DNA of 64,000 bases from Fermentibacter sp963718745 [NCBI: Candidatus Fermentibacterota bacterium]. GTDB lineage: Bacteria > Fermentibacterota > Fermentibacteria > Fermentibacterales. The translations under genes were made by a program, and so were the position numbers. Positions 63,823 through 64,000 of the stretch are shown here, one piece after another; within the stretch, counting starts at the first letter, position 1; each line of letters begins with the position of its first letter. Under the pieces are notes generated by a model. It did no database searches and was not told where the DNA came from. It saw only the letters and a program-made list of their open reading frames with translations. The DNA is taken from contig OY970370.1 in the NCBI GenBank assembly GCA_963718745.1, positions 806,001 through 870,000 on the forward strand. Direction: 5' to 3'.

Positions 63823-64000
63823 CTGACCACCCTGGCTATGCGTTCGAAGAGGGGCACCCCCCTGCCGGGGACCCAGGACCAGTAGATGCACAGCGCCTCG
63901 CCCTTGACCAGATCCTGGTGGAGAGGGCCCCAGACCCTGCTGTCGCTCGAGTTGTCCCTGTTGTCACCCATCATGAACACATGATCCTCGGGAACGACGA
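63819..64000 (-). CDS. lepB: Signal peptidase I, C-terminus (N-terminus beyond window edge)
   Basis: Only the last 60 residues are in the window. They carry the type I signal peptidase box FMMGDNRDNSSDSRVWGPL (conserved GDNRxxSxDSR), followed by a short tail (IYWSWVPGRGVPLFERIARVV). The Ser and Lys catalytic residues lie outside the window. It is distinct from the small S26-like protease at 37030-37629 of the peptide cassette. The TGA stop overlaps the ATG of the next gene. Confidence 0.93.
   Translation of the reverse strand, partial: VVPEDHVFMMGDNRDNSSDSRVWGPLHQDLVKGEALCIYWSWVPGRGVPLFERIARVVR

Overview
The window is a gene-dense, high-GC bacterial chromosome segment. Nearly all genes lie on the minus strand. 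Starts and stops overlap repeatedly (ATGA, GTGA, TTGA, TGATG junctions), and no gap without a gene exceeds about 300 bases. The secreted protein at 27803-29221 ends in a Por/type-IX-secretion-like C-terminal sorting domain, and there are many lipoproteins and TPR proteins plus a secreted protein with a YDDG segment. Together these point to a member of the FCB (Fibrobacteres-Chlorobi-Bacteroidetes) superphylum, probably a candidate phylum such as Fermentibacteria. The placement is an inference; no rRNA is present to confirm it.

Layout from left to right. 1-7166: purL (cut by the window edge), a membrane GAF/degenerate-GGDEF protein, purB, and an IspH protein fused to a UbiA-like membrane domain; then a terminator and a secreted protein with its own promoter. 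7167-19220: uvrB, an archaeal-type pheS-pheT pair, a secreted caspase-like protease, an MBL hydrolase, xerD, a protein with three L7/L12-CTD-like repeats, and a LysM protein. 19221-27067: a lipoprotein, lon, hsp20, a TPR/PEGA/TonB-C envelope protein, and recG. 27180-29221 is a plus-strand island (TPR protein, T9SS-type secreted protein). 29190-35281: panE, a YtxH protein, secA and small envelope proteins.

35282-42817 holds what I consider the most interesting system, a putative RiPP (ribosomally made, modified peptide) cassette. In transcription order it has a flippase-like membrane protein fused to a PqqD domain, two radical SAM/SPASM enzymes, two tandem paralogous small peptides with five conserved cysteines each, an HPr-kinase-like protein, an S26 signal-peptidase-like protease and an ABC exporter. 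The gene set resembles the SynChlorMet (Scm) cassette described in TIGRFAMs; as I recall, no precursor was assigned there. Here the two peptides are strong precursor candidates.

42814-60237 is again minus-strand: a TPR protein, PBP1A, a lipoprotein, a PilB/GspE ATPase, thymidine phosphorylase, a repeat protein with a C-terminal membrane anchor, a GT51 protein with a long extracytoplasmic N-terminus, then a pyrimidine set (pyrF, pyrD, pyrK, pyrC) with rlpA and a TPR lipoprotein interleaved, and a class II aldolase. 60314-62711 (plus) encodes a TrkH/TrkA potassium uptake pair. It is followed by an AT-rich 160-bp inverted-repeat element, an unknown protein and the C-terminus of signal peptidase I. 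Five of six promoter candidates share a TTGAC -35 (the sixth has TTGTCA) with a 16-18 base spacer, so a standard housekeeping sigma factor is likely. No rRNA, tRNA, CRISPR array or insertion sequence was seen.
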